Source: CAWEBF01 sp963807235 (GTDB taxonomy: Bacteria; Acidobacteriota; Vicinamibacteria; Vicinamibacterales; UBA2999). Taken from it: DNA of 64,000 bases. The first letter of the stretch is position 1. Each line of letters begins with the position of its first letter. Positions 1-8,050 of the stretch are shown here, in pieces. The stretch lies in NCBI GenBank assembly GCA_963807235.1, contig CAWEBF010000035.1, forward strand, positions 1 to 64,000. The letters run 5' to 3'. The translations under genes and the position numbers were made by a program. Below the pieces are notes generated by a model. The model was not told where the DNA came from. It worked only from the letters and a program-made list of their open reading frames with translations, and ran no database searches.

Positions 1-196
1 CCAGGGACCGGGCCATGTCGCTCACCAGCACCGACGTGTGGTTGATGCTGCCCGACTTGAGCGGCGCGGCCGACACAGTGGCCGTGCCCGCACCGACGCC
101 GACAGCAGCGATAGCCGTCAACTTTTGGATTAGTTCACGGCGGCTCACCGTGCCTCGTTCGAATCCGGAGATTAGCGCGTCGATGACAGGTTCCAT
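1..196 (-). CDS. VOC/glyoxalase-family protein with Tat-like leader, 3' end cut by window
   Basis: The ATG at 194-196 opens a frame that runs off the left edge, so only about 65 N-terminal residues are visible. They show SRRELIQKL, resembling a twin-arginine leader, then an Ala/Gly-rich hydrophobic stretch ending in an A-A-P junction. The mature part starts INHTSVLVSDMARSL, typical of the first beta strand and helix of a vicinal-oxygen-chelate (glyoxalase/dioxygenase) domain, where the His would be a metal ligand. The product is therefore probably an exported VOC protein. The substrate cannot be inferred. It is encoded just downstream of the alpha/beta hydrolase gene on the same strand, separated by a 7-base-period repeat. 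Confidence 0.7.
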   Translation of the reverse strand, partial: MEPVIDALISGFERGTVSRRELIQKLTAIAAVGVGAGTATVSAAPLKSGSINHTSVLVSDMARSL

Positions 197-210
197 GCTT
201 CGTCTCCACG

Positions 211-243
211 CCCGTAGCCCGTAGCCTGTAGCCCGGAGCCCTA
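211..243. repeat. Period-7 degenerate tandem repeat (word GTAGCCC)
   Basis: Four to five units of a 7-base word (CGTAGCC, CGTAGCC, TGTAGCC, CGGAGCC) lie directly after the stop codon (241-243) of the leftward alpha/beta hydrolase gene. The stop codon CTA/TAG is itself the edge of the array. Confidence 0.8.
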
Positions 244-1638
244 GAAGTTCACCTTCGACGCATCGTCCAGAATCATCGACCGGTAGAGCGGCAACGACCA
301 GCCGGCCTTCTCGAGCTCGGTCAGCCGCTTCTCCACCGCCTTCACGTAGGCCTGCTTGCTCTTGTACAGGTCCTTCAGCTTCGCCGGCGGAATCGCGACC
401 TGCGAGGTGCTCAAGCCGCACATCTGATTGGCCGCCTGCTGTCCCCCGCGGGCGATGTAGGAACTTGCGTCGGCCGGGACCGTCGCGGCTGCGGCCGGCC
501 GGATCGTGTACTTCGCCGTCGGCACGTCCACGTAGCTGGTGCGGATGCCGGCGCGCGGGTTGCCGTGCTCGTCGAGCGCCATCTGGGAGCCGTCGTTGGC
601 TTCGTTGCGATCCAGCAGGATGCGCTCGGCGCGAGGCGGCACGGTGCCCTTGTCCACCCACGCGAGCAAGTGATCGAGCGCCACCGACATGTAGGCCTGC
701 ACCGGGAACGTGCTGAGCGGGAGCGCGCACGGGTTGGGCTTCATCCGCACGCTGTCGCGCGTGTCGATGTGGCCCATGCCTGAGAACTCATAAAGGCGGT
801 ACTGCTTGCCGGCCTCGTCGCTGTCCTGCTTGTTGGTGATGTTGCCGCTGACCTCGTGCATCGTCGGCACGTGGATCATCGGCACGTCCACATCCCGCAC
901 CATGGCGCCGTTGGACATCGGCAGGAAGCCGTCGTAGATGCGCTCCATCTTCGGCGTGCGGTAGACCATGTGCGCCGGCAGGTAGTTGATGAGAACACCG
1001 GCCGTCATCGAGGTGCCCCCGAGCACCATCTTTCGCACGGGCCCGGGCAGCACGCCGCCGCTCCTGACGAGCGCGCCTACCTGCGCCAGGATCTCGGCGG
1101 TCTGCGCGCCGTTCAGCTTCATGGCCTTGTATCTGGGCTCGTTGAGCGCGACGAACTGCGCGGGGGGCGTCGTCAGGATCTCCACGGCGCCGTGGCCCGA
1201 CGACATCAGGTAGATCGAGGTGAACTCGAACATGTGCGCGGCACCGCTGCCGTGCATCGCCTCGGCCAGAACCAGACCGCTGAACTTGGAGGCGTCGGTC
1301 GGTGTTCGCACGACCAGCCGCGTGGTGTAGGCCTCGCCGTTGGCTGTGCCCGACACCATGTATTCATGCGCCTGATAGCCGAATGCCGCCAGGCCCTTGC
1401 CCGGCGCCAGCGACGGCGACGAGTCGAACATCGGACCGGGCCCGGTGATCTCGGCTGACAGCGTCGGCAACGCGACGGCCGTCGGCGACGTAGGGAGGTT
1501 CACCGGTGCGGCCGGAGGCCCTCCAGCCCTGCCGCGCCCACCGCCCTGGGGTGCGCCTCCGATCTGACCCACCACCGTGGACACGCCGAGCAACACCACC
1601 AACCCGGCAACGAGCGCAAACAGCAGGAATCGGCGCAC
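241..1638 (-). CDS. Secreted alpha/beta-hydrolase domain protein
   Basis: This 465-residue protein has an N-terminal signal peptide (residues 1-25) followed by a Gly/Pro-rich linker to about residue 47. The rest resembles the large alpha/beta hydrolase domain proteins of acidobacteria and proteobacteria (Abhydrolase_10-like). A nucleophile-elbow-like GGTSMT at residues 207-212 places the Ser at 210, and a GMGHID motif gives a candidate catalytic His at 290; the acid is not certain. The reaction is unknown, with an esterase or lactonase plausible. The GTG start at 1636-1638 is preceded by a purine-rich AAAGGGG. It is divergent from the cupin gene at 1731, leaving a 92-bp shared promoter region. 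Confidence 0.75.
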   Translation of the reverse strand: MRRFLLFALVAGLVVLLGVSTVVGQIGGAPQGGGRGRAGGPPAAPVNLPTSPTAVALPTLSAEITGPGPMFDSSPSLAPGKGLAAFGYQAHEYMVSGTANGEAYTTRLVVRTPTDASKFSGLVLAEAMHGSGAAHMFEFTSIYLMSSGHGAVEILTTPPAQFVALNEPRYKAMKLNGAQTAEILAQVGALVRSGGVLPGPVRKMVLGGTSMTAGVLINYLPAHMVYRTPKMERIYDGFLPMSNGAMVRDVDVPMIHVPTMHEVSGNITNKQDSDEAGKQYRLYEFSGMGHIDTRDSVRMKPNPCALPLSTFPVQAYMSVALDHLLAWVDKGTVPPRAERILLDRNEANDGSQMALDEHGNPRAGIRTSYVDVPTAKYTIRPAAAATVPADASSYIARGGQQAANQMCGLSTSQVAIPPAKLKDLYKSKQAYVKAVEKRLTELEKAGWSLPLYRSMILDDASKVNF

Positions 1639-1730
1639 AGGACACCCCTTTCGGGCGTCAGTGTATCGCGAGCAGCGCTTCCCTCGGAGCGGTTTTAGGC
1701 GTAGCCTTCGCTAACACTGGAGGTTGAGCC

Positions 1731-2204
1731 ATGAAGTACTCGCGCAGAGAGATCGGCCTGCTGCTGCCGGCGCTGGCCGCCACGGCGACCGCCTCGGCAC
1801 AGACCACCCCGACCGCCGCACCGGCCGCCCCCGCACCGGGCGTGGAACAGCTGCCGGTCATGAAGACGCGTGCCTTCATCTACGCGGAGTTGCCGGTGAC
1901 CACCAACGGCCAGAACAAACAACGGCGCATGTTCACGGAGAAGACCCATACCGGGTTCAAGATCGAGTCGCATCAGAGCGACATCGCTCCCGGCGAGGTG
2001 AACCACGCGCCGCACCGCCACCTGCGCGAGGAGATGATGCTCATCCGTTTGGGGACGATTGAGCTGACGATTGCCGGCAAGCCCTACAAGCTGGGACCCG
2101 GCGACGTCGGGGTCATTGGCTCGAACGAGATGCACAACGCGAAGAACATCGGCACGACGCGGGCGGAATACTTCATCGTCAACATTGGAAGAGATGACGT
2201 TTAG
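1731..2204 (+). CDS. Exported cupin-domain protein
   Basis: This 157-residue protein begins KYSRREIGLLLPAL, a Tat-like leader ending near residue 23. It continues into a single cupin domain. Cupin motif 1 is visible as the HRH pair followed by an acidic EE and a Gly. Motif 2 includes a GD turn and a final His in NEMHNAKN, so a metal site with three His and one Glu is likely. Single-domain cupins of this type bind small ligands or act as simple oxygenases or isomerases; no substrate is evident. The ATG is preceded by GGAGG at 9-nt spacing. The stop TAG runs directly into a period-7 repeat. Confidence 0.75.
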   Translation: MKYSRREIGLLLPALAATATASAQTTPTAAPAAPAPGVEQLPVMKTRAFIYAELPVTTNGQNKQRRMFTEKTHTGFKIESHQSDIAPGEVNHAPHRHLREEMMLIRLGTIELTIAGKPYKLGPGDVGVIGSNEMHNAKNIGTTRAEYFIVNIGRDDV

Positions 2205-2239
2205 GCTCCAGTCTCCAGTCTCCAGTCTTCGGTCCTGGA
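2204..2239. repeat. Period-7 repeat (word CTCCAGT)
   Basis: The 7-mer CTCCAGT is repeated three times and then degenerates (CTTCGGT, CCTGGAG). It begins at the last base of the cupin stop codon. Confidence 0.8.
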
Positions 2240-2265
2240 GGTGCGAAACTGCATTCATGGTCCGC

Positions 2266-2299
2266 TTTCTGAACTCTGAACTCTGAACTCTGAATTTTG
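2266..2299. repeat. Period-7 repeat (word CTGAACT)
   Basis: Three near-perfect copies of CTGAACT and a degenerate fourth end just before the ATG of the VWA gene at 2305. It is the second array in the same 100-bp intergenic gap and uses a different word from the first. Confidence 0.8.
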
Positions 2300-2304
2300 C
2301 CTTT

Positions 2305-3243
2305 ATGCGACCACTGACACTCTTCTTGTGGGCGTCCGCCGTCCTCGGCATGGCGGCGCAGGAGGCGATCTTCCGGGGCACGGCCGATGCCGTGCGCGTG
2401 TTCGCGACGGTCACCAAGGATGGCCAGCTGGTCCCGAACCTGACGCGCGAGGCGTTCGAGATTCGCGACGAGGGCAAGCCCCAGCCGATCACGATCTTCG
2501 ACAACACGCCGCAGCGCATCCGTCTCATCGTGATGCTGGACGTCTCGGGCAGCATGGAGGGCAACCTGCCGCTGCTGCGCGTCGCCACCGAACAGCTCGT
2601 CGCGCGGCTGCGTCCCGACGACGTGGCCCGCGTAGGCACGTTCGGGCACACCGTGGACATGAACCCGCGCTTCACGCGGGACGCCCAGGAGCTGCTGGGG
2701 TCGCTGCCGCGAAACATCGCCAGCGATGCGCCCACCCCGTTGTGGCGAGCCGCCAACGAGGCGCTGGAAGCGTTCGGCTCGCGCGTGGAGGAGCGCTCGG
2801 TGGTGCTCGTGCTCAGCGACGGCAAGGACACCGGTCCGACCCGCTTCGGTGAGCACTTCTACAGCCAGGCCGAGATCATCGACCGGGCGCGCAAGGACGA
2901 TGTGATGGTCTACGGCGTCGGCATGCGGAGCCGAGCGGCGAGGCCGCGTACGCCCGGCATCGGCCCAGGCGGCCTGCAAGCAGCGTTGATGGCCGACCTG
3001 CCGGATCCCGGCCTGGCGCTCGTCGCGCAGGAAACAGGCGGCGGGTATATCGAGATTCGCTTCGGCCAGGACCTCGCCGCGGCCTTCGCGCAAGTGGCCG
3101 ACGAGCTGCACAGCCAGTATCTGCTGGGGTTCGCGCCGCCAAAGCGCGACGGCAAGGTGCACGACCTCTCCGTGCGGCTGTCGGACCGAAGCCTGAAAGT
3201 GCGTGCGCGCAAAAGTTACGTCGCCCCAAGAGACGGAAGGTAG
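2305..3243 (+). CDS. VWFA-related secreted protein
   Basis: This 312-residue protein has a short hydrophobic leader (residues 1-20) and a von Willebrand A domain. The MIDAS motif is intact: LDVSGSM fits D-x-S-x-S. A preceding strand/loop segment (VFATVTKDGQL) matches the N-terminal extension of the acidobacterial VWFA-related family (TIGR03436-like). The C terminus carries the SQYLLGFAPPKRDGK segment typical of that family. Such proteins are exported and presumably bind a metal-dependent protein ligand; the partner is unknown. The next gene starts 11 bp downstream behind a clear ribosome site, so the two are probably cotranscribed. Confidence 0.8.
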   Translation: MRPLTLFLWASAVLGMAAQEAIFRGTADAVRVFATVTKDGQLVPNLTREAFEIRDEGKPQPITIFDNTPQRIRLIVMLDVSGSMEGNLPLLRVATEQLVARLRPDDVARVGTFGHTVDMNPRFTRDAQELLGSLPRNIASDAPTPLWRAANEALEAFGSRVEERSVVLVLSDGKDTGPTRFGEHFYSQAEIIDRARKDDVMVYGVGMRSRAARPRTPGIGPGGLQAALMADLPDPGLALVAQETGGGYIEIRFGQDLAAAFAQVADELHSQYLLGFAPPKRDGKVHDLSVRLSDRSLKVRARKSYVAPRDGR

Positions 3244-3253
3244 GAGGACTCGC

Positions 3254-4522
3254 ATGCGGCACTACGTCGGGCTGTTCCCGTTGCTTGTAGCGTTGACCGC
3301 GGTCGGCTGCACCAGTCAGCCCGCGCCTTCCGAGGCGCCACTACCGGCATCCACGCCGGCAGCCAGCCGCCAAAGTCATCAGGACTGGCCCACCGGCCAC
3401 TACAAGGTCGTGGAGGGCTGGCCCAAGCCGCTGCCCGACACGCGCCATAGCCACGCGGGCTGGACCTGGGGATCTTTCGGCGGCGTGTATGCGGAGTCAC
3501 CCGATCGCATCTGGATTGCGATGCGCGGTGAGCTTCCCCTCCCGAAAGATGTCGCACCGTGGACCCCGTACGCGGCGCTGACGCCTCCTCGCCAGTCGAC
3601 GGGCAACGGCGACGGCATCTCAGCGACGTGCGAGCCGGCCGACAAGCGCGGGTGGGAGCGCCGCTTTCAGCACTCGATTCTGATCCTGGACGGTCAGGGA
3701 AACCTGATCGACGAGTGGGCCCACCTGGACGAGCTGTTCAGCAAGCTGCCCTGTGGCCGCGGGCCGCACCAGATCAAGATCAGTCCCTACGATCCGGAGA
3801 AGCACGTCTGGATCATCGACGACCAGCTGCACATGATCTACCGCTTCACCTACGACGGAAAGCTGGTGCACAGCAAGGGGGAGCTGGGCGTGCGCGGTCG
3901 GGGGCCCAACACGTTCGACCGGCCCACCGACATCGCCTGGCTGCCCGACGGCACCTATTTCATCACCGACGGCTATGGCGGCACCCGCGTTGCCAAGTAC
4001 GACGCCAAGGACAACTTCATCAAGGACTGGGGCCAGGCTCCGGCCGATCCGAAGAATCCCGGGCCGAACGAGTTCAACACCGTCCACAGCATCGCCATCA
4101 GCGCCGACCGGCGGTTGTTCGTGGTGGACCGCGGCCACGCGCGCATGCAGGTATTCGACGTGGAAGGAAAGTTCCTCGACATGTGGCCGCTGCGATCGCC
4201 GCACTGGCCCGCCAGCCAGAACACCCTGATGGTGAACCACTTCATCGACGACAAGGGGTTCATCTGGGTGGGCGACGCGCCGACCAACCGGATCCTGAAG
4301 TTCGATTTGAACGGCAACTTCCTGTACGGCTGGGGCGCGCCGGGCGGACAACCGGGGCGTCTCGCCTGCTCGCATGGGATGTCCACGGATCAGCTCGGCA
4401 ACCTCTACGTCGCGGACTGCTTCGCCGGCCGCGTGCAGAAGTTCGAGCCGATCCCGAACGCGGACCCGCAGAAGATCGCGGGACAGATCGTTCGAACGTG
4501 GGATACGTGGAAGAAGCCATGA
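3254..4522 (+). CDS. NHL-repeat (six-bladed beta-propeller) lipoprotein
   Basis: This 422-residue protein starts at the ATG preceded by TAGGAGGACT. An upstream in-frame ATG lies inside the VWA gene and lacks a ribosome site. The leader LLVALTAVGC is a lipobox with Cys at about 19, so the protein is probably membrane-anchored. The rest contains NHL-like blades: segments such as FDRPTDIAWLPDGTYFITD and NHFIDDKGFIWVGD repeat the strand-turn-strand pattern with GN/DG turns. Related propellers include peptidyl-alpha-hydroxyglycine lyase-like and SMP-30-like proteins, but no catalytic assignment can be made. It probably shares a transcript with the upstream VWA gene. Confidence 0.75.
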   Translation: MRHYVGLFPLLVALTAVGCTSQPAPSEAPLPASTPAASRQSHQDWPTGHYKVVEGWPKPLPDTRHSHAGWTWGSFGGVYAESPDRIWIAMRGELPLPKDVAPWTPYAALTPPRQSTGNGDGISATCEPADKRGWERRFQHSILILDGQGNLIDEWAHLDELFSKLPCGRGPHQIKISPYDPEKHVWIIDDQLHMIYRFTYDGKLVHSKGELGVRGRGPNTFDRPTDIAWLPDGTYFITDGYGGTRVAKYDAKDNFIKDWGQAPADPKNPGPNEFNTVHSIAISADRRLFVVDRGHARMQVFDVEGKFLDMWPLRSPHWPASQNTLMVNHFIDDKGFIWVGDAPTNRILKFDLNGNFLYGWGAPGGQPGRLACSHGMSTDQLGNLYVADCFAGRVQKFEPIPNADPQKIAGQIVRTWDTWKKP

Positions 4523-4524
4523 GG

Positions 4525-4590
4525 GGTCCAGGCTTCTTCCGGCTCTAGGCTCTAGGCTCCCGGCTTCCGGCTCTAGGCTTTAGGCTTCGC
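4525..4590. repeat. Period-7 repeat (word GGCTCTA)
   Basis: About eight units of a 7-base word: GGCTCTA twice, GGCTCCC, GGCTTCC, GGCTCTA, GGCTTTA, GGCTTCG. It sits between convergent genes. The last codons and stop of the leftward glycosyltransferase (ending at 4573) are made of the repeat itself (K-P-K-A-stop). Confidence 0.85.
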
Positions 4591-5709
4591 GGCGGTCCGG
4601 TACACGTCGAGCGTGCGCCGGGCGGTGGTCTCCCAGGAGAACTCCGTCGCGCGCAACAGGCCTTTGGCGCGAAGCTGGCCGCGCCGGTCGGGGTCCAGTG
4701 CCAGCATGGCGAACGCGTCGGCCCACTCGCTGCTGCGGCGCGGATCCAGCAGCAGCCCTCCGTCGCCCACGACCTCGGGACTCGCTGCCGCCTCCGACGC
4801 AAGGACCGGCGTGCCGCTCGCCATCGCCTCGACAAGCGGCAGGCCGAAGCCTTCGTACAGCGACGGATACACGAGCGCCAGTGCGCGGTCGTACAGCACG
4901 CGCAGCGTGTCTTCCGGCACGTGGCCCAGCGCGATAACGGCCTTCACCGCGCCCGCCGCCCGCGCTTGCGCGAGAAGCGCCTCGCCGACTCCCCTGTCCA
5001 CACCAGCCAGGACCAGTGACAGCGACGACAACTCCCGCACCTTTCGCCGCGCTTCCAGCACCGCGGTGACCGCCATCGGCAGGTTGCGCCGTTCGTGGAG
5101 ATCGCCAACGTGCAGCACGAACGGCGTCGCCACGCCGTCTGGCAGGCGCCCCTCATTTTCCTGACGACTGCCGAACGTCGCGTCGGCGCCGAGCGGCACC
5201 ACCACGATTCTGGCCGGTTCGATACCGTAGGCGGCGTTGATCTCCGACGCGGAGAATTTCGAGTCCGTGATCACGATGCTGGCGCTCAAGGCGGACCGCC
5301 GGTAGAACATGCGCCGCAGCGCGTCGCGCCGGTAGGGAAACCATTCGGGATGGCGTTCGTAGCTGACGTCGTGGATCGTGAGCACCGTGGGAGCCGGGCT
5401 CCAGAACGGCGCCGTGTAGGCCGGTGCGTGCAGCACGTCCACTCGGGCGCGGCGAGCCGCCAGCGGCAGGCCAACCAGCATCCACCCCGCATTGGTGGGC
5501 GGGTGCCACGGCTCGTCGATCCGCTCGGCACCGCGCGGGAGAGGTACGGACGGGTCGCCGCCGAGGAGCACGAGCTCGAGCGGCTCTCCCAGCGACGACA
5601 ACGCGTCCAGGAGCGACCGCGCGTAGCGGCGAACGCCCGCCGCGGGCGAGGTCAGAGCGCGGCCGTCGAAACCGACCCGGAGCGCCCGATGCGAACTGGG
5701 ATCGGTCAC
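4573..5709 (-). CDS. Glycosyltransferase family 4 (GT-B) protein
   Basis: This 378-residue protein begins VTDPSSHRALRVGFDGRAL at a GTG that overlaps the stop of the upstream MBL gene as GTGA. The open frame continues 100 codons further upstream, but that part is antisense-like and is not included. The N-terminal Rossmann domain has the GVRRYARSLL helix. The C-terminal domain carries SLYEGFGLPLVEAMASGTPV, the E-x7-E nucleotide-sugar motif of GT4 enzymes, with the G-H-V-P-E-D loop before it. It likely transfers a sugar from an NDP- or GDP-sugar to a cell-envelope glycan at the cytoplasmic face. The last residues before the stop are encoded by a period-7 repeat. Confidence 0.85.
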   Translation of the reverse strand: MTDPSSHRALRVGFDGRALTSPAAGVRRYARSLLDALSSLGEPLELVLLGGDPSVPLPRGAERIDEPWHPPTNAGWMLVGLPLAARRARVDVLHAPAYTAPFWSPAPTVLTIHDVSYERHPEWFPYRRDALRRMFYRRSALSASIVITDSKFSASEINAAYGIEPARIVVVPLGADATFGSRQENEGRLPDGVATPFVLHVGDLHERRNLPMAVTAVLEARRKVRELSSLSLVLAGVDRGVGEALLAQARAAGAVKAVIALGHVPEDTLRVLYDRALALVYPSLYEGFGLPLVEAMASGTPVLASEAAASPEVVGDGGLLLDPRRSSEWADAFAMLALDPDRRGQLRAKGLLRATEFSWETTARRTLDVYRTAAKPKA

Positions 5710-7019
5710 ACGGGGGTGGCCTGCGAGATGTCTCGCGGAATGCGCCACGACTGGTTTCTGGCCGCATGCCCGACCCAGGTGAACCAGTTCCGCAGGCTGG
5801 CGGTGTGGCCGTAGTCGTGCAGCGTCATGACCAGGAAGAAGAGGTACACCCGGCGCGGGTGGATGCGGCTGTTCAGCACGACCATCGTGAACATGGTGGT
5901 GCCCAGATCGCCGAAGTGCCCGTAGGTGACCGCGTCCTTGAAGGCCTGCGCGGGGACCCGAAGCACGAAGTCGCCGCTCGCCTCCCCGCGCCGGAGCGTG
6001 CCCGACCACGGGTCGTAGCGCAGACGCCCGACCTCCAGCTCGAATCCGATCCCGCGCGGAAACAGGAGCGCCAGCATCCAGCGGCAGTGGTTCAGCTTCG
6101 TCTGCAGCCGCGCCAGGTCGTGGTCGTCGAGCTCGACGGCCCGATCCAGCGCCTCCTGGGTCTGCACCTTCTGCTGGATGGCCGCATCCTCATGCAGGTA
6201 CTGCTCCGGTGGCACGCTGGTGTACGAGCCGTCGGCCAGGTCGAGACGGGTGAACGGGGGCAGCAGTCGCGTGCCGCCTTCCCAGTGCGACGCCAGATCG
6301 TCGTAGGTGACCTTGAAGTGGTTGGCCCACGCCGAATCCCGGCGCTTGTAGATCACCTGGCTGGCGAACGGCATGAAATCGTGCGCGCCGAGCAGCCTGC
6401 AGTTGTCCACCACGTAGCGCACGTACTCCGCCTTTTCCTTCATGCTGACGCGCTCGGCATCGCGCACGAAGCTGTTCACGATACTGGCGGGCGAGTAGCT
6501 GCTCAAAAGGATGCGCCGTTTCGACGGGGCGATCTCGTCCAGGCTGGCGCGCAACTGCTTGAGCTGTCCCTTCCTCGGCTTGCTGTCGTTCTGGTTGACG
6601 ATCACGGCGTGGGGCGTGTCGATCACCAGCACGCTGTCGTCGTTGAACAGCGGAATGCTGAGGAGCCTCACGTCGGGGTGCACACTCGTCCATCGGAGAG
6701 GCGGCACCACGTCGGCGCGATGTCCCTGGGCGGTGAGGTACGGAGTGATGCGGCCCTGCGGAAACTCAGGAGACAGATACCGCGTGTCCTTGCCGAGCAG
6801 CCGGATGCTGGCGGTGTGGAAGTGGTCGGGGTGCTCGTGCGTGATGAAACAGTAGGGGACCGACTTCAGCTCCTGCATCAGCTCGGGACGGGGGTAGTTC
6901 TGCAGCCACCAGCTGCGCCAATAGCACGAGCCGGCGACCCAGGGATCGGTGAACAGCACGGGCGCGCCCGCGTCGTCCCTGATGAGCAGACCGGCGTGTC
7001 CCACTGTCTCGATGTTCAT
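5706..7019 (-). CDS. UlaG/CMAH-like metallo-beta-lactamase-fold hydrolase
   Basis: This 437-residue protein has a metallo-beta-lactamase fold at its N terminus. VGHAGLLI and a TDPW strand come first, then HEHPDH at residues 61-66, the zinc-binding H-x-H-x-D-H signature, and later LLSSYSPASI. The long C-terminal part (about residues 230-437) is not a standard MBL segment. The arrangement resembles the UlaG / CMP-sialate hydroxylase-like group without a Rieske domain. Its substrate is unknown. The GTGA overlap with the glycosyltransferase suggests a role in the same sugar or glycan pathway. A TATAAT on the minus strand at 7058-7063 could give it its own promoter with a leader of about 40 nt. 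Confidence 0.75.
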   Translation of the reverse strand: MNIETVGHAGLLIRDDAGAPVLFTDPWVAGSCYWRSWWLQNYPRPELMQELKSVPYCFITHEHPDHFHTASIRLLGKDTRYLSPEFPQGRITPYLTAQGHRADVVPPLRWTSVHPDVRLLSIPLFNDDSVLVIDTPHAVIVNQNDSKPRKGQLKQLRASLDEIAPSKRRILLSSYSPASIVNSFVRDAERVSMKEKAEYVRYVVDNCRLLGAHDFMPFASQVIYKRRDSAWANHFKVTYDDLASHWEGGTRLLPPFTRLDLADGSYTSVPPEQYLHEDAAIQQKVQTQEALDRAVELDDHDLARLQTKLNHCRWMLALLFPRGIGFELEVGRLRYDPWSGTLRRGEASGDFVLRVPAQAFKDAVTYGHFGDLGTTMFTMVVLNSRIHPRRVYLFFLVMTLHDYGHTASLRNWFTWVGHAARNQSWRIPRDISQATPV

Positions 7020-7058
7020 GTGCCGTGGCTGGCGGAGCCCTCGAGGGCGCCACGCCGA

Positions 7059-7916
7059 TTATAAGCGTCCGTATCGTGCTTCCTCGGCGTAATACGCGGG
7101 GAAGCCGACGGCCGACTTGAGCTGCTCGAAATCCATCGCGCTCGTGGGCCGTCCCGCGGCCAGGGCCGCCAGGGCATCGCGCATCGCGCGGATCGAGACG
7201 TTGAGGAGCGTCAGCGGGTAGACCGCGATCTTGTAGCCAATCGTCTCGAGATCGGCGTGAGCCAGTAGAGGCGTCTTGCCGCCCTCGATCAGGTTCGCCA
7301 TCTTCGGGCCGTCCACTTCGCGGCAGTAGCGCCGCATCTCGTCGGCCCCGAGCGGCGCCTCCAGGAACGTGATGTCGGCACCGATCCGCCGGAACTGCTT
7401 GCAGCGCTCGATCGCCTCGTCGAGACTCACGCAGGCGCGAGCGTCGGTGCGAGCCATGATCAGGATGTCCGCGCCCGCCTCCCGCGCGTCCACCGCGGCC
7501 TGGATCCGCGTGAGCGCCTCGTCGCGCCCCACCACCGACTTCCCTTCCGTGTGGCCGCACCGCTTCGGCGCCACCTGATCTTCGAGCATGATGCCGGCGA
7601 ACCCGGCGCGCGCGTAGCCCTGCACCGTCCGCTTGATGTTCTGCGCGCTGCCGAAGCCGGTGTCTCCGTCGCCGATGAAGGGCGTGTTGGGCGCAGCCCG
7701 GCAGATGTTCTGGCCCTGCTCCACCAGCTCGCCGTAGGAGATGAGACCCGTATCGGGCATGGCCAACCGATCGGCCGACACGGCAAAGCCGCTCATGAAT
7801 CCCAGGTCGAAGCCGGCTTCCTCGATGAGCCGCGCCGACATCGCGTCGTGGCAGCCCGGCATGACGAGGAGTCCGGGCCGAACAAGAAGCGCGCGCAACC
7901 GATCAGCTGGAGTCAT
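7059..7916 (-). CDS. Isocitrate lyase/PEP-mutase family enzyme
   Basis: This 285-residue protein is the usual size for the oxaloacetate decarboxylase/carboxy-PEP phosphonomutase/2-methylisocitrate lyase group. It has MPGCHDAMSARL near the N terminus, a GDGDTGFG metal-binding loop, and KRCGH in the flexible gating loop where the lyases carry the catalytic Cys. LIMARTDA follows. The KRCGH loop favours a C-C lyase on a 2,3-substituted malate or citrate-like substrate over a phosphonomutase. The exact substrate cannot be told. The start codon has no ribosome site. A TATGAT hexamer ends 6 nt upstream, so the mRNA is probably leaderless. Confidence 0.85.
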   Translation of the reverse strand: MTPADRLRALLVRPGLLVMPGCHDAMSARLIEEAGFDLGFMSGFAVSADRLAMPDTGLISYGELVEQGQNICRAAPNTPFIGDGDTGFGSAQNIKRTVQGYARAGFAGIMLEDQVAPKRCGHTEGKSVVGRDEALTRIQAAVDAREAGADILIMARTDARACVSLDEAIERCKQFRRIGADITFLEAPLGADEMRRYCREVDGPKMANLIEGGKTPLLAHADLETIGYKIAVYPLTLLNVSIRAMRDALAALAAGRPTSAMDFEQLKSAVGFPAYYAEEARYGRL

Positions 7917-7928
7917 GGGCGCATCATA
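7917..7928 (-). promoter_or_regulatory. Leaderless -10 element (TATGAT, 6 nt before ATG)
   Basis: On the minus strand TATGAT occupies 7928-7923. Six bases separate it from the ATG at 7916, which would put the transcription start at the start codon itself. No -35 hexamer is evident; the upstream DNA is a period-7 repeat. Confidence 0.5.
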
Positions 7929-7929
7929 G

Positions 7930-8034
7930 CGGTTCGTGGTTCGTGGTTCTTGGTTCGTAGTGGTTTGTGGTTACGGCTGCCGGAGCCAAGACCGGAGGCC
8001 AACTACGAACTACGAACTACGAACCACGAACCAA
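7930..8034. repeat. Paired period-7 repeats forming a long inverted repeat (word GGTTCGT / AACTACG)
   Basis: The left arm at 7930-7972 has 7-base units GGTTCGT, GGTTCGT, GGTTCTT, GGTTCGT with decay. The right arm at 8000-8034 has AACTACG three times and AACCACG. The right arm reverse-complements to the same word family as the left, so the two can pair over about 30 bases around a roughly 30-base GC-rich loop. The structure fills the whole divergent gap between the lyase and the M23 peptidase genes. Confidence 0.85.
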
Positions 8035-8037
8035 CGA

Positions 8038-8050
8038 TAAGATCTCTCCG
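8038..8050 (+). promoter_or_regulatory. Leaderless -10 element (TAAGAT, 7 nt before ATG)
   Basis: TAAGAT at 8038-8043 is followed by 7 nt and then the ATG at 8051. There is no ribosome site. The same hexamer and spacing recur at 12692. Confidence 0.5.

Noticed and set aside
130..175. A GTTCGAATCC string like a tRNA T-loop
   Set aside because: It lies inside the Tat-like leader of the VOC gene, and no acceptor, D or anticodon stems surround it.
7930..8034. Possible CRISPR array
   Set aside because: Units are 7 bases with no unique spacers, and no cas genes occur in the window.
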